Shown: piece by piece, positions 39,816 to 47,583 of the stretch | How the letters are laid out: every line of letters starts with the position of its first letter | Position numbering within the stretch: position 1 is the first letter of the stretch | Source of the DNA: Kitasatospora terrestris | GTDB taxonomy: Bacteria; Actinomycetota; Actinomycetes; Streptomycetales; Streptomycetaceae | Reading direction: 5' to 3' | Assembly: GCF_039542905.1 (NCBI RefSeq) | Contig: NZ_BAABIS010000001.1 | Location: 1,860,001 to 1,924,000, forward strand | Length of the DNA stretch: 64,000 nucleotides | Program-made: the position numbers and the translations under genes | Notes under the pieces: generated by a model | What the model was told of the DNA's origin: nothing | Seen by the model: the letters and a program-made list of their open reading frames with translations, nothing else | Database searches by the model: none

Positions 39816-40940
39816 ATGCCCCCTGCGATCCCCTCCCGCCGCGCCGTCCTGCTCGCCTCGGCCGGTGCGCTGCTCGGCGCCGCCGTCCCCGGCAGCGCGC
39901 ACGCCGCCCGTGCCCCGTTCGGCCCGTACGGCACGCCCGCCGCCCGCCTCACCCCCCGCACGCTGTACGTCGACGCCGCGGGCCGCGGCGACCACACCAC
40001 CGTCCAGGCCGCCGTCTCCGCCACCCCGACCGGCGCCAGCGCCGCCACCGGCTGGACCCTCGTCCTCGCGGCCGGCACCTACCGCGAGACCGTCACCGTG
40101 CCGGCCTCCCGCCCGTACCTCACCGTGGTCGGCGCCACCGGAAACGCCCGGGACGTGGTGATCGTGTACGGCAACGCGGCCGGCACCCCGCGGCCGGACG
40201 GCACCGTCCTCGGCACCACCGGCAGCGCCACCGCCACCCTCGCCGGGGCCGGCTTCACCGCCCGCGACCTGACCTTCGCCAACGACTGGCTGCGGGCCGA
40301 CCACCCCGGCTGGACCGGCACCCAGGCGGTCGCCGTCAAGGCGACGGGCGACCGGAGCGCCTTCCTGCGCTGCCGCTTCCTCGGCCACCAGGACACCCTG
40401 TACGCCGACTCCCCCTCGCTCGCCGTCTTCGCCCGCCAGTACTACGGCAAGTGCTACGTCGAGGGCGACGTCGACTTCGTCTTCGGGCGCGCCACCGCCG
40501 TCTTCGACCGCTGCGAACTGCGCACCCTCGCCCGCACCGACCTCTCCTCCACCCCGCAGGGCTTCGTCTTCGCGCCCAGCACCGCCCGCGCGAACCCGCG
40601 CGGCTTCCTCGCCCGGCAGTGCACCTTCACCAGCACCGCACCGGCCGGCGCCTACTGCCTCGCCCGGCCGTGGGTGCCGGGCAGCGACCCCACCGCCTGG
40701 CCGATGCTGACGACCCGCCAGTCGGTGATCGGCGCCGGCATCGACGCGGTCGCCCCGTACACCGACATGTCCGCGAGCCACCCGTGGCAGAGCCAGCGCT
40801 TCGCCGAGTACGCCAACACCGGGCCCGGCGCGGTGGTGACCGTCCCCGCGAACCGGCCGCAGCTGACCGAGGAGCAGGCCGCCGCGCACACCCGGGAGGC
40901 CTACCTGCTGGGCGGCGACGACTGGCAGCCCTGGCTCTGA
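39816..40940 (+). CDS. Secreted pectin methylesterase, carbohydrate esterase family 8, 374 aa
   Basis: Removes methyl groups from pectin so that the lyase can act. The N-terminus (PSRRAVLLASAGALLGAAVP) is an export signal with an RR pair, probably Tat. CE8 motifs are seen as GHQDTLYADS and VEGDVDFVFGRATAVFD, which carry the two catalytic Asp residues; YVDAAGRGDHTTVQAAVSA is the usual family start. It follows the pectate lyase by 102 bp on the same strand and precedes the acetylesterase by 10 bp. Confidence 0.95.
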   Translation: MPPAIPSRRAVLLASAGALLGAAVPGSAHAARAPFGPYGTPAARLTPRTLYVDAAGRGDHTTVQAAVSATPTGASAATGWTLVLAAGTYRETVTVPASRPYLTVVGATGNARDVVIVYGNAAGTPRPDGTVLGTTGSATATLAGAGFTARDLTFANDWLRADHPGWTGTQAVAVKATGDRSAFLRCRFLGHQDTLYADSPSLAVFARQYYGKCYVEGDVDFVFGRATAVFDRCELRTLARTDLSSTPQGFVFAPSTARANPRGFLARQCTFTSTAPAGAYCLARPWVPGSDPTAWPMLTTRQSVIGAGIDAVAPYTDMSASHPWQSQRFAEYANTGPGAVVTVPANRPQLTEEQAAAHTREAYLLGGDDWQPWL

Positions 40941-40950
40941 GGAGGATCCG

Positions 40951-41757
40951 ATGACCCCGCTCCCCCGCCGCACCGCCCTGGCCGGCGCGGCCGCCCTGCC
41001 GCTGCTCGCCCTCGGCGCCGGCCCCGCCGCCGCCGGCCCGCGCCGCACCACGCTGTACGTCGCGGGCGACTCCACCGCCTCGGCGTACACCGCCGCCGAG
41101 GCACCGCGGGCCGGCTGGGGCCAGGCGCTGCCCGCCTTCGCCACCGTCCACCTGGCCGTCGCCGACCGGGCGCTGTCCGGCGCCAGCTCCAAGAGCTTCG
41201 CCGACCTCGGGCTGCTGGACGGCATCCTGGCCGACATCCGGGCCGGCGACCTGCTGCTGGTCTCCTTCGGCCACAACGACGAGAAGACCTCCGACCCCGC
41301 CCGCGGCACCGACCCGTACACGACGTACCAGGCCTACCTGCGGCGCTACCTGGACGGCGCGCGGGAGCGCGGTGCGCTGCCGGTGCTGGTCACCTCCGTC
41401 GAGCGCCGCCGGTTCGACGCCGCCGGGCACGCCCACGCCTCGCACGGCCTGTACCCGCAGGCGATGCGCGACCTCGCGGCGGCGGAGCAGGTGCCGCTGA
41501 TCGACCTCCAGGCGCTCAGCCTCGCCGCCTGGGAGCGGCTCGGGCCCGAGGGCACCAAGGCGCACTTCCTGTGGCTCGCCGCCGGCGGCAACTACCCCGC
41601 GGGAGTCGCCGACAACACCCACTTCCAGGCGCACGGCGCCGTCGAGCTCGCCCGCACGGTGGCCCGGGAGCTGCTCCGCCAGTGCCTGCTGCGGCCCTCG
41701 TGCCTGCGCCGCCTCGACGACCCCGTCCCGGACGGCGCGATCACCTGGCTCCCGTGA
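40951..41757 (+). CDS. Secreted rhamnogalacturonan acetylesterase, SGNH/CE12, 268 aa
   Basis: Deacetylates rhamnogalacturonan so that other pectinases gain access. After an RR-containing export signal (PRRTALAGAAALPLLALG), the SGNH blocks follow: YVAGDSTASAY (nucleophile Ser), SFGHNDEKTSD (Asn) and DNTHFQAHGA (Asp and His). It starts 10 bp after the methylesterase stop, with GAGGA before ATG, so both are on one message. The length is normal for CE12. Confidence 0.93.
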   Translation: MTPLPRRTALAGAAALPLLALGAGPAAAGPRRTTLYVAGDSTASAYTAAEAPRAGWGQALPAFATVHLAVADRALSGASSKSFADLGLLDGILADIRAGDLLLVSFGHNDEKTSDPARGTDPYTTYQAYLRRYLDGARERGALPVLVTSVERRRFDAAGHAHASHGLYPQAMRDLAAAEQVPLIDLQALSLAAWERLGPEGTKAHFLWLAAGGNYPAGVADNTHFQAHGAVELARTVARELLRQCLLRPSCLRRLDDPVPDGAITWLP

Positions 41758-41766
41758 CGCCCCCGC

Positions 41767-41802
41767 GGGGCGCGGGGCCCCGCCGGTACGGTCCCGCGCC
41801 CC
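41767..41802. terminator. Terminator between convergent acetylesterase and SDR genes
   Basis: GGGGCGCGGG (41767-41776) pairs perfectly with CCCGCGCCCC (41793-41802), 10 bp with a 16-nt loop. It sits in the 66-bp gap between two convergent stops and can serve both strands. Confidence 0.65.
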
Positions 41803-41823
41803 GGACGGGTGGCCGGGAACGGC

Positions 41824-42588
41824 CTAGAAGCCGCCGTCCACGGCCACGGTCGCCCCGGTGACGTACCGTGCGCCGGGGCCGACCAGGTGGGCGACCACCG
41901 CCGCGATCTCCGCCGGGGCGGCGTAGCGGCCGAGCGCGGTGAGCGAGCGCTGGAAGTCCGCCCCGTCACCGTCCGCCGGGTTCATCTCGGTGTCGGTCGG
42001 CCCCGGGTTGACCAGGTTGACGGTGATCCCCCGGTCGCCGACCTCGCGGGCCAGTGCCTTGGTCAGCCCGGTCAGCGCGCTCTTGCTGGTCGCGTACAGC
42101 ACGGCGCCGGCGAAGGGCACCCGCTCGTTCATGCAGCTGCCGATGGTGACGATCCGTCCGCCGTCCGCCAGGTGCGCGAGGGCCTCCCGGCAGGCCGTCA
42201 GGACGCCGCGGACGTTGACGTCCAGCACCTGGTCCGTCAGCTCGTCGGTCACCTCCGCGAACGGACCGACCGCGCCCACGCCGGCACAGTTCACCAGCAC
42301 GTCCAGCCGCCCGAACCGCTCGGCCACCGCTCCGACCGCCGCCCGCACCTCGGCCGGCCTCGCGCTGTCGGCCCGCAGGGCGACCGCCCGGCGTCCGAGC
42401 GCCTCGATCTCCTTGACCACCGCCTGCGCGCGCTCCGCGCTGTCGCGGTAGGTGAACGCGACGTCCGCCCCCTCCTCCGCCAGCCGGAGCGCGATCGCGG
42501 CGCCGATGCCCCGGCTGCCGCCGGTGACGAGCGCGACCTCCCCAGCCATCGTCCGCACCTGAGCCCGGCCCTGAACCTCGACCGCCAT
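41824..42588 (-). CDS. Short-chain dehydrogenase/reductase, 254 aa
   Basis: Classical SDR: TGGSRGIG cofactor motif, NCAGVGAVG, catalytic Ser in TIGSCMNERVPF, YATSK as the YxxxK motif, and YVTGATVAVDGGF at the C-terminus. It belongs to the broad FabG/3-ketoacyl reductase-like group often regulated by TetR proteins. ATG 42588 has GAGGGAACGG upstream. There is no clear link to the pectin genes. An inverted repeat in its upstream region (42635-42652) is a possible operator. Confidence 0.9.
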   Translation of the reverse strand: MAVEVQGRAQVRTMAGEVALVTGGSRGIGAAIALRLAEEGADVAFTYRDSAERAQAVVKEIEALGRRAVALRADSARPAEVRAAVGAVAERFGRLDVLVNCAGVGAVGPFAEVTDELTDQVLDVNVRGVLTACREALAHLADGGRIVTIGSCMNERVPFAGAVLYATSKSALTGLTKALAREVGDRGITVNLVNPGPTDTEMNPADGDGADFQRSLTALGRYAAPAEIAAVVAHLVGPGARYVTGATVAVDGGF

Positions 42589-42634
42589 GTCCGTTCCCTC
42601 TCCCTCGGGGATGCTTCGCATGACGTCCATCCTG

Positions 42635-42652
42635 TTGTTCTACGCTCAACAA
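42635..42652. promoter_or_regulatory. Candidate operator upstream of the SDR gene
   Basis: TTGTT and AACAA arms flank an 8-bp centre (18 bp in total) within an AT-richer patch between the divergent SDR and lipoprotein genes. The arms are short, so this is a weak call. No regulator gene is adjacent. Confidence 0.35.
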
Positions 42653-42720
42653 AGCTGGCGGCAATCGGACATCGCGCTCACCCTCGACCACCGGGGCGGG
42701 GACATGACATCGTGTCGGCC

Positions 42721-43218
42721 ATGCGACCGCGTACCCTCACCCTCGCCGCCGCCCCGCTGCTCGCGCTCCTCACCCTGAGCGCCTGCTCCAGCGGCACCTC
42801 CGGCACCCCCGGCACGTCCGGCTCCTCCGCCGCCGCGGCCCCCGCCGCGTCCTCCGACGCCGGGGCCGCCACCGGCAGCGCCTCCGCCGACCCGATCGCC
42901 CCGTCCGCGCCCGCCAGCAAGGCCGCGCCGCCCGCCGACGCCGGCCTGCCCGCCAAGCCGGACGCCGCCGGGACCGCCAGGCTGATCGCCGCCCTCGACG
43001 CGATCGACAAGGACATCGTCGGCGGCAAGCCCGACAAGGCGATCGACAACGCCCGCAACCAGTGCCAGGCGGTCTACAACTTCCCCAAGGACCGCGCCAA
43101 GCTGGTCGACCTCACCAACCAGCGCTTCACCAGCGCCGCCCACCCCGACGGGTTCGGCCCGGAGACCGCCGAGAAGATCCTCGCCGCCCTCCAGGCCACC
43201 CTCTGCCCGGCCCGCTGA
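42721..43218 (+). CDS. Small secreted lipoprotein of unknown function, 165 aa
   Basis: The N-terminus is a lipoprotein signal with lipobox LSAC (Cys at residue ~22). A long Ser/Ala/Pro/Gly-rich linker (~23-85) follows, and a C-terminal helical domain (~86-165) with LIAALDAIDKDIVGGKPDKA, two Cys (NQCQAV and ATLCPAR, possibly a disulfide) and the phrase FTSAAHPDGFGPETAEKIL. The latter resembles small DUF732-like or haemophore-like actinobacterial domains, but I cannot name it. Its stop lies 4 bp from the convergent nadE stop. Confidence 0.75.
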   Translation: MRPRTLTLAAAPLLALLTLSACSSGTSGTPGTSGSSAAAAPAASSDAGAATGSASADPIAPSAPASKAAPPADAGLPAKPDAAGTARLIAALDAIDKDIVGGKPDKAIDNARNQCQAVYNFPKDRAKLVDLTNQRFTSAAHPDGFGPETAEKILAALQATLCPAR

Positions 43219-43222
43219 ACCG

Positions 43223-44047
43223 TCAGGGCGCGATCGGCAGCTGCCGCTTGTGCTCGGTGAGCCGGTACCGGCGGACGATCGCGGCGAACGCCTCCTCCGC
43301 CACCGGCTTGCCCTCCAGGAAGTCGTCGATGTCGTCGTAGGTGACACCGAGCGCGTCCTCGTCCGGCAGGCCCGGCTTGAGCGTCTCCAGGTCGGCGGTC
43401 GGCGTCTTCCAGATCAGCGCGGCCGGCGCGCCCAGCGCCTCCGACACCGCGCGCACCCGGCGCTTGGTCAGGCCGGTCAGCGGCACCACGTCGGCCGCGC
43501 CGTCGCCGAACTTCGTGAAGAACCCGGAGACCGCCTCGGCGGCGTGGTCGGTGCCCACCACCAGGCCGTCGTGGGCGCCGGCCACCGCGTACTGCGCGAC
43601 CATCCGCTGCCGGGCCTTGATGTTGCCGTGCACGAAGTCCCGGTGGTGCGCGTCGCGGAACTCCGTCCCGCCGGCCACCACCGCGTCCATCGCCGCGTCG
43701 CTCGCCGCCTTCACGTCCACCGTCAGCACCCGGTCGGCGCGGATGAAGCCCAGCGCGAGCTGCGCGTCAGCCTCGTCGGCCTGCGTGCCGTACGGCAGGC
43801 GCATCGCGTAGAACGTCGCCTCGTGGCCCTCGGCCCGGGCCCGCTCCACCGCCAGCTGGCACAGCCGGCCCGCGGTCGTCGAGTCCACGCCGCCGCTGAT
43901 CCCCAGCACCAGCGACCGCAGCCCGGTCGAGGTCAGCCGCTCCGCCAGGAACGCCACCCGACGCTCGATCTCCGCCTGCGCGTCGAACTCCGAGCCCACC
44001 TGGAGTTCCCGCGCGATCTCCTGCTGCACAGCCGCCACGTCGCCCAC
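43223..44047 (-). CDS. nadE: Ammonia-dependent NAD+ synthetase, 274 aa
   Basis: Last step of NAD synthesis: amidation of nicotinic acid adenine dinucleotide with ATP and ammonia. The PP-loop SGGVDSTT is intact, followed by [17 protein letters not shown], the NIKARQRM block and [22 protein letters not shown], all characteristic of short NadE without a glutaminase domain. GTG 44047 is chosen because GAGGAG lies 6 bp upstream and the length then matches E. coli NadE; ATG 44080 would add 11 residues. It is a housekeeping gene unrelated to its neighbours. Confidence 0.95.
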   Translation of the reverse strand: MGDVAAVQQEIARELQVGSEFDAQAEIERRVAFLAERLTSTGLRSLVLGISGGVDSTTAGRLCQLAVERARAEGHEATFYAMRLPYGTQADEADAQLALGFIRADRVLTVDVKAASDAAMDAVVAGGTEFRDAHHRDFVHGNIKARQRMVAQYAVAGAHDGLVVGTDHAAEAVSGFFTKFGDGAADVVPLTGLTKRRVRAVSEALGAPAALIWKTPTADLETLKPGLPDEDALGVTYDDIDDFLEGKPVAEEAFAAIVRRYRLTEHKRQLPIAP

Positions 44048-44225
44048 GACCTGCTCCTCACTAGACCCACCGGCCCCCATCGCCGGACCGGCCCCCAACT
44101 CTAGAGGAGCCCCGCCCGCCGGAGCCCCGCGGCGTCCCGCCGCCCGCACCCGCCCCGTCCTTCACCCGACCCCCCTCCTGCCTCCATCTTTCCCACACAC
44201 CCGCCGACATGAGAGGCTCGGCGCC

Positions 44226-44693
44226 ATGACCTGGTCGACACGCGGACTGGAGCTGCCGCCGCTGCTCGTGCACCTCATCGAGGACGGGCACTGGCACCAT
44301 CCCGGCGACGACGAGCTGCGCCGGGCCGTCCCCTGGTTCGAGGAGCCGGTCGACTTCCTCGGCAGCGCCGAGAGCATGGAGCGGGAGTCGCGCTCGCTGG
44401 ACGCCTTCGCCGACGACCCCTCCCTGGCCTTCTTCCGCGAGACCCGCGGCAGCACGGCCCACGCGCCGGTCGAGCTCCCCTGGCTCGACGTCGAACGGGC
44501 CGTCCTGATCGCCGTCTGCCGCGTCCCGGGCGCCGACGTGGCCCTCGCCCTCGACTACCGGACCAGCCCCACCGACCCCCGCGTCGTCGGCAGCGACTTC
44601 TGGACCGACCCCCGCCTCTGCGCCTGGCGCACCGCCGCCCCCACCTTCACCGCCTTCGCCGCCGCCCTCGGCCTGCCCGGCACCGGAGGCTGA
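44226..44693 (+). CDS. Hypothetical protein, SUKH/SMI1-like, 155 aa
   Basis: A cytosolic acidic protein with a globular composition. The second half (VLIAVCRVPGADVALALDYR, then PRVVGSDFW, CAWRTAAPTFTAFAAALG) resembles the C-terminal part of SMI1/KNR4 (SUKH) proteins, where a strand-turn DYR and a terminal helix are typical. The first half (LPPLLVHLIEDGHW) is less clear. SUKH proteins are often immunity or partner proteins, but no toxin gene is nearby. Family assignment is tentative. Confidence 0.6.
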   Translation: MTWSTRGLELPPLLVHLIEDGHWHHPGDDELRRAVPWFEEPVDFLGSAESMERESRSLDAFADDPSLAFFRETRGSTAHAPVELPWLDVERAVLIAVCRVPGADVALALDYRTSPTDPRVVGSDFWTDPRLCAWRTAAPTFTAFAAALGLPGTGG

Positions 44694-44711
44694 GGCTCGG
44701 GGCCCCGGCGG

Positions 44712-45242
44712 TCACACCAGCCGGGTCGCCACCCGGGCCGCGCACCGGTCCAGGGGGTCCGTGCCGGTGTCGACCTCGACGTCGTAGTGGACCCCCCGGT
44801 GGACGGCCGTCGCCTGGGCTGCGGCCATGCCAGTCGCGCGGTCGCCGCGGGCGGCTTCGCGGGCGGCGGCGACCGCCGGGTCGCAGTGGACGCCGACCCA
44901 CAGGACGCCGAGCCCGGTGAGGGCCCCGCGCCAGCGGGCCTGGGAGGCGGGGCCGCCGAGGAAGACGTCGTCGACGAGGACGCGGGCGCCGGCCCGGGCC
45001 ATCGCCGCGATCCCGTGGGCCCAGGCGGTGTCGAGCCGGCGGAAGGCGTCGCCGACGGCGACGGTGTCGGTGTCGGCGGCGATGCCCTCGCCGCCTTCGC
45101 GCAGGCGCGCGGGCAGGGCGTCGACGAGGGTGTCGACGCTGAAGGCGAGCCAGGGGTCGGGCAGCAGGTCCTGGAGGCTCCGCGCGAGGCTGGTCTTGCC
45201 GGAGCTGGAGCCTCCGTTGAGGACGATCACCTGGGTACGCAC
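44712..45242 (-). CDS. Chloramphenicol-phosphotransferase-like P-loop kinase, 176 aa
   Basis: A small P-loop kinase: Walker A is LNGGSSSGKTSLARSL (residues 8-23), then ARVLVDDVFLGGP, LWVGVHCDPAVAAAREAARGDRATGMA (lid region) and HYDVEVDTGTDPLDR near the C-terminus. This is the pattern of the CPT family, which includes the 3'-O-phosphotransferase that protects a chloramphenicol producer, though most members act on unknown small molecules. It begins 9 bp after the uncharacterised gene upstream, which in turn follows kdgD, so it probably belongs to the uronate transcript. A sugar-acid or metabolite kinase role is thus possible. Confidence 0.8.
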   Translation of the reverse strand: MRTQVIVLNGGSSSGKTSLARSLQDLLPDPWLAFSVDTLVDALPARLREGGEGIAADTDTVAVGDAFRRLDTAWAHGIAAMARAGARVLVDDVFLGGPASQARWRGALTGLGVLWVGVHCDPAVAAAREAARGDRATGMAAAQATAVHRGVHYDVEVDTGTDPLDRCAARVATRLV

Positions 45243-45251
45243 GGGAGCAGC

Positions 45252-46382
45252 CTACGGCCGGAGCACCGCCCGCAGCGTGGCGAGGTCGGCGTCGGAGGCC
45301 AGTCCGACGTGGTAGAGGCGGAGTTCGTCGGCGCCGGGGACGTCGGGCACCGGCGCACCCCCGCCCATCCCGGCAACGACGGTGGAGTTGGCGGCGATCA
45401 CCGTCCCGGGCCGCCTCGGGACGGCCGAGGCCCGGGCCGCGAGCGCGGCGGGGACGACCAGCCCGTCCGCGTGGTCGAGCACCCACCCCACGTCGACGCC
45501 GACGTTGGCGCCGTACCGCCACGGGTCCGGGTCGGCGTGCAGCAGGATCCGGAAGTCCGGTCCGGCAGCGGCCCGGACCGCACCGATCACCGTGTGCTGC
45601 AACTCCCTGGCGGCACGCAGCCGATGGGCGAGCACGGCCGAGGCCGGGCCGGGGCCGAGCAGTGCCGCCAGCCCGTCCGCCTCGCAGCCGGTGGCAGGCT
45701 CCGGCGCTCCCCGCCACAGCGGTTCGAGCGCCTCCCGCACGGCCGCGCGCGCCTTCTCCCTGAGTCCGTACCCGCGTTCGCAGGCAGGGCAGAAGCACAG
45801 CGACATCAGCAACTGTCCGACGGGCCCCAGCCCGACCCCGCCGATCTTGTCGTGGGCGTGCAGGTGGGCGAGGCCGTACCAGCCGCAGCTCTCCAGTTCG
45901 ACGCCGCGCGCGCCGGGGCGGACGGAGGCTTCGACGGCGAGCGAGACGCAGTACTCGACGACCTCGGCCTGGGCGACGCACAGCGCCCAGGGGTAGCGCT
46001 CCCCGTAGGCGTTCTCCACGGTGCAGCGCGGTACGGCCCGCCCGAGCAGGGAGTTGTGCGCGAGGACGACCCAGGCGTGGACCTCCAGCCCGGCGGCGGT
46101 CAGGGCGTCCGCGGCGTCGCCGAAGGGGTCGACGGCGGGGATCCAGCTCTGGCCGTGCGGCCGCAGGGCCCGGCCGCGCCAGCGCTCGCCGGAGGGGGGG
46201 TAGTAGACGGCGGAGTGCGGGGCGGTGACGATCCGGCCGGTGGGGTGGCGCGGGGTGAGGGCGCGGGTGGAGTGGTAGGCGGAGGCCAGGGTGACCTGCT
46301 GGACGCCGAGTCCGGCGACGGTCGCCGGGGCGGCCGGGTCGCCGACGACGTCCCAGGGGTAGAGGAAGGCGGAGGCGCGCAC
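45252..46382 (-). CDS. Uncharacterised TIM-barrel-like protein in the uronate operon, 376 aa
   Basis: I do not recognise a named family. Successive strand-helix units, short aromatic/acidic strand ends (HAWVVLAHN, GVELESCGWYG, FRILLHADPDPW, GVDVGWVLDHADG) and the length suggest a (beta/alpha)8 barrel. Glu162 and Glu164 before CGWYGLAHLHAHDK could be catalytic. Cys196, Cys198 and Cys201 (LCFCPACERGYG) form a C-x-C-x2-C cluster that may bind metal. There is no signal peptide. It starts 85 bp after kdgD and is followed after 9 bp by the CPT-like kinase. It may be a cytosolic glycosidase-like or isomerase enzyme acting on an imported pectin fragment; this is inference from position. Confidence 0.75.
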   Translation of the reverse strand: MRASAFLYPWDVVGDPAAPATVAGLGVQQVTLASAYHSTRALTPRHPTGRIVTAPHSAVYYPPSGERWRGRALRPHGQSWIPAVDPFGDAADALTAAGLEVHAWVVLAHNSLLGRAVPRCTVENAYGERYPWALCVAQAEVVEYCVSLAVEASVRPGARGVELESCGWYGLAHLHAHDKIGGVGLGPVGQLLMSLCFCPACERGYGLREKARAAVREALEPLWRGAPEPATGCEADGLAALLGPGPASAVLAHRLRAARELQHTVIGAVRAAAGPDFRILLHADPDPWRYGANVGVDVGWVLDHADGLVVPAALAARASAVPRRPGTVIAANSTVVAGMGGGAPVPDVPGADELRLYHVGLASDADLATLRAVLRP

Positions 46383-46467
46383 GGCTGGCTCCCGTTCTGG
46401 GGGTTGGGGGTCGGTGGACCGGCCCGGCGCACCGCACAGCGCGCCGGGCTCGCGGGCGGGCGGGCGG

Positions 46468-47397
46468 TCAGAGCAGCGCGCGCCCCTGCTTGACCAGCGC
46501 CGCCAGCCGCTCGACGTGCTCGTCGGCCGCTTCGGTGAGCGGCGCCCGGACCGGGCCGACGTCGAGCCCGTCCAGCCGGACGCCGGCCTTGACCAGCGAG
46601 ACCGCGTACCCGCGGCCCTGGTTGCGCAGTTCGACGAGTGGCCGGAAGAAGCCGTCGAGCAGCCGGTTGACGGTGTCGTCGTCGCCGTTGCCGAGGGCCC
46701 GGTGGAAGGCGAGCGCGAGGTCCGGCGCGAAGCAGAAGACGGCGGAGGAGTACAGGGTGACGCCGATTCCCCGGTAGGCGAGGCCGGTGAGCTCGGCGGT
46801 CGGCAGGCCGTTGAAGTACCGGAAGTCCAGGCCGGGGTGCGAGGTGCGGACGGCGCTGACGATGCGCTGCATCAGGTCGAGGTCGCCGATGCCGTCCTTG
46901 AGTCCGACCACATTGGGCACGGCGGCGAGGGCGACGACGGTCTCGGGTTCCAGCACCGCGTTGTCCCGCGCGTACACGATGACGTCGAGCGCGGTGGCCT
47001 CGGCCAGGGCGCGGTAGTGGCGCAGCAGGCCCTCCTGCGAGGGCTTGACGAGGTACGGGGGCAGCGCGAGGACGCCGTCGGCGCCGGCCCGCTCGGCGCG
47101 CCGCAGGAACTCGAGCGCAAGGGCCGTGCCGTGGCCGACTCCGGCCACGACCGGTACGGCCCCGGCCGTTTCCTCGACCGCCGCGGCGATGACAGATTCG
47201 TATTCGTCCAGGTCGAGGGCGTGGTACTCGCCGGTTCCGCAGGCGGCGAAGACGGCGGCGGCGCCGTCGTCGAGGCGGGCGCGGACGTGGGTGCGGAAGG
47301 CGGCCGGGTCGAGGGCGCCGTCGGCGGTGAAGGCGGTGACGGGGAAGAACAGCAGGCCGTCGAGGCGGTCGATGAGGGGAGCGGGTGCGTCGGTCAT
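46468..47397 (-). CDS. kdgD: 5-dehydro-4-deoxyglucarate dehydratase, 309 aa
   Basis: A member of the dihydrodipicolinate-synthase/NAL superfamily that dehydrates and decarboxylates 5-keto-4-deoxyglucarate to 2-oxoglutarate semialdehyde, feeding the KGSADH at 35721. Schiff-base Lys167 lies in VVGLKDGIGDL and Tyr142 in DVIVYARDN; AACGTGEYHALDLDEY is the substrate-carboxylate loop characteristic of KdgD rather than DapA. It is the first gene of a minus-strand unit divergent from the ABC importer. An IclR-type operator lies across its own promoter. Confidence 0.92.
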   Translation of the reverse strand: MTDAPAPLIDRLDGLLFFPVTAFTADGALDPAAFRTHVRARLDDGAAAVFAACGTGEYHALDLDEYESVIAAAVEETAGAVPVVAGVGHGTALALEFLRRAERAGADGVLALPPYLVKPSQEGLLRHYRALAEATALDVIVYARDNAVLEPETVVALAAVPNVVGLKDGIGDLDLMQRIVSAVRTSHPGLDFRYFNGLPTAELTGLAYRGIGVTLYSSAVFCFAPDLALAFHRALGNGDDDTVNRLLDGFFRPLVELRNQGRGYAVSLVKAGVRLDGLDVGPVRAPLTEAADEHVERLAALVKQGRALL

Positions 47398-47435
47398 GGG
47401 TGTGCTCTCCGGTGGAGGGACGGTATGACACCAGG

Positions 47436-47454
47436 GTTATACAGCATTCTGACC
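47436..47454. promoter_or_regulatory. kdgD -10 region overlapped by putative IclR operator, site 3
   Basis: On the minus strand TATAAC (plus-strand 47436-47441) is a good -10 for kdgD. Overlapping it, ATACAGCATTCTGACC (47439-47454) matches the reverse complement of site 1 at 12 of 16 positions, including CAGCAT and CTGA. A repressor here would cover the kdgD promoter and lie about 50 bp upstream of the -35 of the divergent importer. Confidence 0.6.
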
Positions 47455-47466
47455 CGAGTCCACATC

Positions 47467-47552
47467 TGTGAACGACATTTTGAAACTCACCTCCTACAGA
47501 CGGGTTGACGCACCCGCACAGCCTCCCTAGATTGTCCACGCATGTGAACGAC
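47467..47552. repeat. Direct repeat TGTGAACGAC in the kdgD / importer promoter region
   Basis: TGTGAACGAC occurs at 47467-47476 and again at 47543-47552, 76 bp apart. One copy lies upstream of the importer -35 box and the other downstream of its -10. The spacing suits a regulator that bridges the promoter. It differs from the IclR-type site, so a second regulator may act here. Confidence 0.55.
47505..47533 (+). promoter_or_regulatory. ABC importer promoter
   Basis: TTGACG (47505-47510) and TAGATT (47528-47533) with a 17-bp spacer form a near-consensus vegetative promoter, placed about 50 bp before the first permease start. Confidence 0.7.
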
Positions 47553-47583
47553 GTCCATGAACGTAGAGGAATGGAGCTCCGAC

